Part shown: piece by piece, positions 61,024-64,000 of the stretch
How positions within the stretch are numbered: the first letter of the stretch is position 1
How the letters are laid out: each line of letters opens with the position of its first letter
Assembly (NCBI GenBank): GCA_965203345.1
Contig: CBDBCK010000028.1
Location: 1,054,001-1,118,000 of the forward strand
Length of the DNA: 64,000 bases
From: CBDBCK01 sp965203345
GTDB lineage: Bacteria; Chloroflexota; Dehalococcoidia; Lucifugimonadales; Lucifugimonadaceae
Reading direction: 5' to 3'
The notes under the pieces: generated by a model
Databases searched by the model: none
What the model saw: only the letters and a program-made list of their open reading frames with translations
Told to the model about the DNA's origin: nothing
Position numbers and translations under genes: made by a program

Positions 61024-62261
61024 GGTCCAATCTCCCTGAATATGAGCGAGGAGTTGTGTCCACCAAAGCCCATAGAGTTAGACATAGCAACACTCACCCG
61101 TCCGCGCATGGCCAAGTTGGGCACGTAGTTAAGGTCACAGTTGGGATCTGGTTCTTCTAGGTTGATGGTTGGAGGGACAACGGACTCGGATACAGCCATC
61201 GCAGAGAAAACCGCCTCCACACCGCCCGCCGCGCCTAATAGATGGCCGGTCATGGACTTTGTCGAACTTATAGGTATTTTGTGTGCTATATCTCCAAAAA
61301 CTTTTTTCATAGCAACAGTTTCCATCTTATCATTCAGAGGGGTAGAAGTTCCGTGCGCGTTTATGTACGATATATCAATAGGTAACATCCCGGCGTCTTC
61401 AAGTGCGGCTTTCATTGCTCTTACGCCGCCAGCTCCTTGAGGGTCAGGCTGAGTGATGTGATAAGCGTCCGAGGAGGCTCCGTACCCTGCTAGCTCTACA
61501 ATGGGCGAAACCCCTCGCTTTTCGGCATGATCCAGTGACTCAAGAACCAGAATTCCGCTGCCTTCTGCTATCACAAAACCGTCACGCTCCATATCAAACG
61601 GCCTTGAAGCTTTCTGGGGCTCGGAATTCCTCTTGGAAAGGGCCATGCAAGCGTTGAACGCGGCCACTATGATACCGCAGATAGGGGCTTCTGCTCCTCC
61701 TGCAATGGCCACGTCAGCCTCGCCTGTCCGTATCATTTGAGCCGCCTGACCTATAGAATCAGCCCCGCTTGCACAGGCAGAGGTAACCGAGAAGTTAGCA
61801 CCCTCTGCACCTAGCATTATAGAGACCCGGCTTGATGCCATGTCTGCAAGCATCATAGGGGCAGTGAAAGGACTGACTTTGCTTGCACCACGCGACGTTA
61901 GCATATGCTGCTGCTGAGCTATGGTTATGATACCCCCTACACCGCTCCCTATCAGGCACACAACGCGGGCAGGGTTCAGAGCAGCCATGTCTAGCTTGGC
62001 ATGTTCAACTGCTTCAAGTGAGGCGACGCACGCTAGTTGAGTAAATCTGTCAAGCCGCCGAGCTAATTTCCCATCTAAGATTTTTTCCGGGTAAAACTCT
62101 TGTATTTCTCCAGCTATTTGGGTCGCGAACCTTTCCGCGTCAAAACTTGATATACAGCCTATCCCGGATTTCCCATTGATAAGGTTTTGCCAAGTGGATC
62201 GGGCGTCAATACCTAGCGGTGTGACAGAGCCTAGGCCGGTAACGACGACTCTATTTTTCAT
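61020..62261 (-). CDS. fabF: 3-oxoacyl-[acyl-carrier-protein] synthase II
   Basis: This 413-residue thiolase-fold condensing enzyme has the active-site Cys163 in T-S-A-C-A-S-G-A, His303 in N-A-H-G-T-S-T-P-L-N-D, Lys335 in S-S-T-K-S-M-T-G-H and His340. It elongates acyl-ACP in fatty acid synthesis. I start at ATG 62261 with AGGGA about 8 bases upstream; the longer frame from 62300 is less likely. It overlaps recJ at the ATAG junction. Confidence 0.94.
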   Translation of the reverse strand: MKNRVVVTGLGSVTPLGIDARSTWQNLINGKSGIGCISSFDAERFATQIAGEIQEFYPEKILDGKLARRLDRFTQLACVASLEAVEHAKLDMAALNPARVVCLIGSGVGGIITIAQQQHMLTSRGASKVSPFTAPMMLADMASSRVSIMLGAEGANFSVTSACASGADSIGQAAQMIRTGEADVAIAGGAEAPICGIIVAAFNACMALSKRNSEPQKASRPFDMERDGFVIAEGSGILVLESLDHAEKRGVSPIVELAGYGASSDAYHITQPDPQGAGGVRAMKAALEDAGMLPIDISYINAHGTSTPLNDKMETVAMKKVFGDIAHKIPISSTKSMTGHLLGAAGGVEAVFSAMAVSESVVPPTINLEEPDPNCDLNYVPNLAMRGRVSVAMSNSMGFGGHNSSLIFREIGP

Positions 62262-62390
62262 TCGGTAATAATCCCTGCGTAATCCTAGCTTCTGATTCAA
62301 TCAAGTCTAAAGCAAAACCCCTTGTGATTAGAGAGGCCAGATTGGTTTCGTGGATTAAAATAGAGCTGTTAAATCTTGTTGAGAGTGGTT

Positions 62391-62534
62391 TTACCGCAGG
62401 TTTAATCTTGAGAGGAGCCTAGCCCATATCACTTTCGTTCGATCAAGGAGGCTCTGGTTATTCTTTGCTGTGCATTCTACACAGGTGCAGTAGGGGGGGT
62501 GAGTTCCACCTCGATATGCTCTTTCTTCAGACAT
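62391..62534 (-). CDS. 47-residue Cys-rich protein with HPPYCxCxxC motif
   Basis: A short ORF of 47 codons: ATG at 62534, stop TAA at 62391-62393. Residues 11-21 read T-H-P-P-Y-C-T-C-V-E-C, an unusual His/Cys cluster that could bind zinc or iron, followed by a basic tail (V-I-W-A-R-L-L-S-R). AGAGG lies 12 bases upstream of the ATG, and a divergent AT-rich promoter region serves this and comM. It is too short for usual ORF lists. The open frame and clustered Cys/His support a real gene, but no family is known to me. Confidence 0.6.
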   Translation of the reverse strand: MSEERAYRGGTHPPYCTCVECTAKNNQSLLDRTKVIWARLLSRLNLR

Positions 62535-62550
62535 GATTAGGATTTACCTC

Positions 62551-62570
62551 TATAATATAACAATTATATG
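62551..62570 (+). promoter_or_regulatory. TATAAT at the start of comM, leaderless transcript likely
   Basis: TATAAT at 62551-62556 lies 11 bases before the comM ATG at 62568. Transcription would begin about 5 bases before the ATG, and no Shine-Dalgarno is visible. This fits leaderless translation. Confidence 0.45.
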
Positions 62571-64000
62571 CTTTCAAAAACTCTGACAGCCGCTATTATA
62601 GGCCTTGAAGGGCAGATAGTGGAGGTGGAAACAGACATAGCCCAAGGAATGCCTGCCTTCAACATAGTAGGATTGCCCGACGCCGCCGTTCAAGAATCTA
62701 GAGAACGAGTCCGTTCTGCTATAAGGAATTCAGGTGTTGAATTTCCCCGCAAGAGGATAACAGTTTCCCTAGCTCCTTCTGATCTCAGAAAATCTGGACC
62801 AGCGTACGATTTGCCCATAGCAGTAGGTGTGCTTGCAAGCGCAGAGCGAGTACCTTTGAAAAGCCTGGAAGGTGCTTTGTTTTTGGGCGAGATATCTCTT
62901 GACGGTTCGCTCCGCCATACTCACGGTATTTTGCCTATGATTGCAGTGGGCAAACGTATGGGTTTGAAGAGTGCGTTTGTTCCGGCTTCCGATGCTGAAG
63001 AGGCCTCTTTAGTCAGGGGGGTCAAGGTTTATGCTATAAGGAACCTTGCGGAAATAGTAAATCACCTTACGGGTCAAAAATCTCTAGAACCGTTTCCGCC
63101 TTCAGATCCCAAGGAAAGAATCTCATTAAAGAGAAATTTCCCAGACCTGAGGGATGTACGAGGACAAGAGCATGCTAAGCGTGCTCTTCAGGTGGCGGCA
63201 GCGGGTGCACACAACTTCCTAATGTCTGGCCCACCCGGATCAGGTAAAACCTTGCTCGCTCGTTGCCTACCCAGCATTATGCCTCCTATGAGCTTTGACG
63301 AAGCGATAGAAGTCACCTCAATTTATAGCGTGGCAGGACTTCTCCCAAAAAGTGAGCCACTTGTGTATCAGCGTCCGTTCCGTTCTCCACATTACACAGT
63401 ATCCAACGCCGGGTTAGTCGGAGGGGGTGCAGTACCCAGACCTGGTGACGCCACCTTAAGCCACAGAGGTGTGCTGTTTCTTGACGAGCTCCCGGAGTTT
63501 GGACAGTCCGCTTTAGACTCTTTACGTCAACCTATTGAGGACAAGCTGATAACTATAAGTAGAGCCCGAGGTACAGTTACCTTTCCTGCTAACTTCATGC
63601 TCGTCGGGGCTATGAACCCATGTCCGTGCGGCTTTTACAATGATCCTGCTAAACCTTGTTCATGCCCACCTGCAAGCGTGGTGCGTTACCGACGTCGTAT
63701 ATCAGGACCTCTTATGGATAGAATGGACATCTTTATAAATGTGCCAAGAGTGGAGTATAAAAAACTAACCTCGCCTCCTGTAGAATCAAGTTCTGAAAAA
63801 ATCCGAAAATCTATACTCAATGCTCATTCCAGGCAGGTGGAGCGTCTTGGAAACGGGTCTGCCGTCTTTAATTCCGATATGGGACCAACGGAAGTTTGGG
63901 AGCTATGCAAGGTCGAAAACAACGCCCGCCCCCTTATTGAACAAGCTCTAGACAGATTTAATCTTTCTGCGCGCGGTTTTCACAGGATCCTCAAAGTTGC
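62568..64000 (+). CDS. ComM/YifB family Mg-chelatase-like AAA ATPase (partial)
   Basis: The first 477 codons of a YifB/ComM protein; the window ends before the stop. The N-terminal Lon-protease-like (ChlI) domain has G-L-P-D-A-A-V-Q-E-S-R-E-R-V. The central AAA+ domain has Walker A G-P-P-G-S-G-K-T (near residue 221), G-V-L-F-L-D-E-L-P-E-F (Walker B) and the C-P-C-G-F-Y...C-S-C-P Cys cluster. ComM is a branch-migration helicase in natural transformation. The full gene should be about 500-510 codons. Confidence 0.93.
   Translation, partial: MLSKTLTAAIIGLEGQIVEVETDIAQGMPAFNIVGLPDAAVQESRERVRSAIRNSGVEFPRKRITVSLAPSDLRKSGPAYDLPIAVGVLASAERVPLKSLEGALFLGEISLDGSLRHTHGILPMIAVGKRMGLKSAFVPASDAEEASLVRGVKVYAIRNLAEIVNHLTGQKSLEPFPPSDPKERISLKRNFPDLRDVRGQEHAKRALQVAAAGAHNFLMSGPPGSGKTLLARCLPSIMPPMSFDEAIEVTSIYSVAGLLPKSEPLVYQRPFRSPHYTVSNAGLVGGGAVPRPGDATLSHRGVLFLDELPEFGQSALDSLRQPIEDKLITISRARGTVTFPANFMLVGAMNPCPCGFYNDPAKPCSCPPASVVRYRRRISGPLMDRMDIFINVPRVEYKKLTSPPVESSSEKIRKSILNAHSRQVERLGNGSAVFNSDMGPTEVWELCKVENNARPLIEQALDRFNLSARGFHRILKV

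Noticed and set aside
1..64000. CRISPR array, rRNA operon, insertion sequence or prophage
   Set aside because: No regular spaced repeats, no rRNA sequence, no transposase or phage structural genes were recognised on either strand.

Overview
The window (about 47% GC by eye) reads as a contiguous piece of a bacterial chromosome from a free-living heterotroph. Housekeeping genes (rpoD, dnaN, uvrC, recJ, xerD-like, lgt, fabF, comM/yifB, one tRNA-Arg) are interleaved with many small-molecule enzymes and short operons. The mix points to Chloroflexota, possibly the Dehalococcoidia/SAR202 side. It includes a form II CO-dehydrogenase-type hydroxylase, GlcD/E/F, an actinobacterial-style thiosulfate sulfurtransferase, class I FBPase with class I aldolase, several enzymes with broad-substrate folds, and leader sequences mixing good Shine-Dalgarno sites with TTG/GTG starts. 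That placement is inference; no rRNA is present to settle it.

Layout. 1-9 kb: a D-glutamate cyclase-like protein, a coxS-coxL-coxM molybdenum hydroxylase operon (minus strand), two AT-rich tandem sulfotransferases, coxG and an MFS transporter. 9-15 kb: sulfurtransferase overlapping a SufE-like gene, VOC, RidA and fumarase genes, a CMD-family protein and a sugar isomerase-like TIM barrel. 15-18.5 kb: three tandem NHL beta-propeller genes. 18.9-25.2 kb, minus strand: rpoD, a divergent malate synthase, and a CbiM / PDGLE-like / CbiQ / CbiO nickel-cobalt ECF transporter. 25.4-26.7 kb: relics of a tandem duplication of the divergent rpoD/aminotransferase region. 26.9-31.6 kb: aminotransferase, fructose-1,6-bisphosphatase, class I aldolase, M20 amidohydrolase. 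31.6-36.2 kb: an AT-rich GNAT/class V aminotransferase fusion, an SDR, an alanine-glyoxylate-type aminotransferase and a small two-repeat Cys protein. 36.2-42.5 kb, minus strand: glcF, glcE, a Gfo/Idh/MocA dehydrogenase, glcD and a methyltransferase. 42.7-48.3 kb: threonine synthase-like enzyme, aminotransferase, RDD membrane protein, tRNA-Arg(UCU), small HTH protein, cytochrome c lipoprotein, larB. 48.5-52.4 kb: dnaN, NfeD-type protease and SPFH protein. 53-64 kb: unknown winged-helix-like protein, uvrC, cytidylate kinase-like protein, XerC/D recombinase, lgt, recJ, fabF, a 47-residue Cys-rich protein not captured by ordinary ORF length limits, and a comM/yifB gene cut by the window end.

Together these suggest a glycolate/glyoxylate hub (GlcDEF makes glyoxylate; malate synthase and a class V aminotransferase consume it; fumarase and FBPase/aldolase link to the TCA cycle and gluconeogenesis), oxidation by a molybdenum hydroxylase, and Ni/Co uptake near LarB. 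The most unusual observations are: a perfect 15-bp inverted repeat that would bury the cbiQ ribosome-binding site and start codon; a second sigma-region-4-like segment inside RpoD; the decayed rpoD/aminotransferase tandem duplication; a recJ gene whose conserved N-terminus requires a non-canonical start codon; the GNAT-aminotransferase fusion; a helically phased GGAA array upstream of an unknown regulator-like gene; and the 47-residue HPPYCxCxxC protein.
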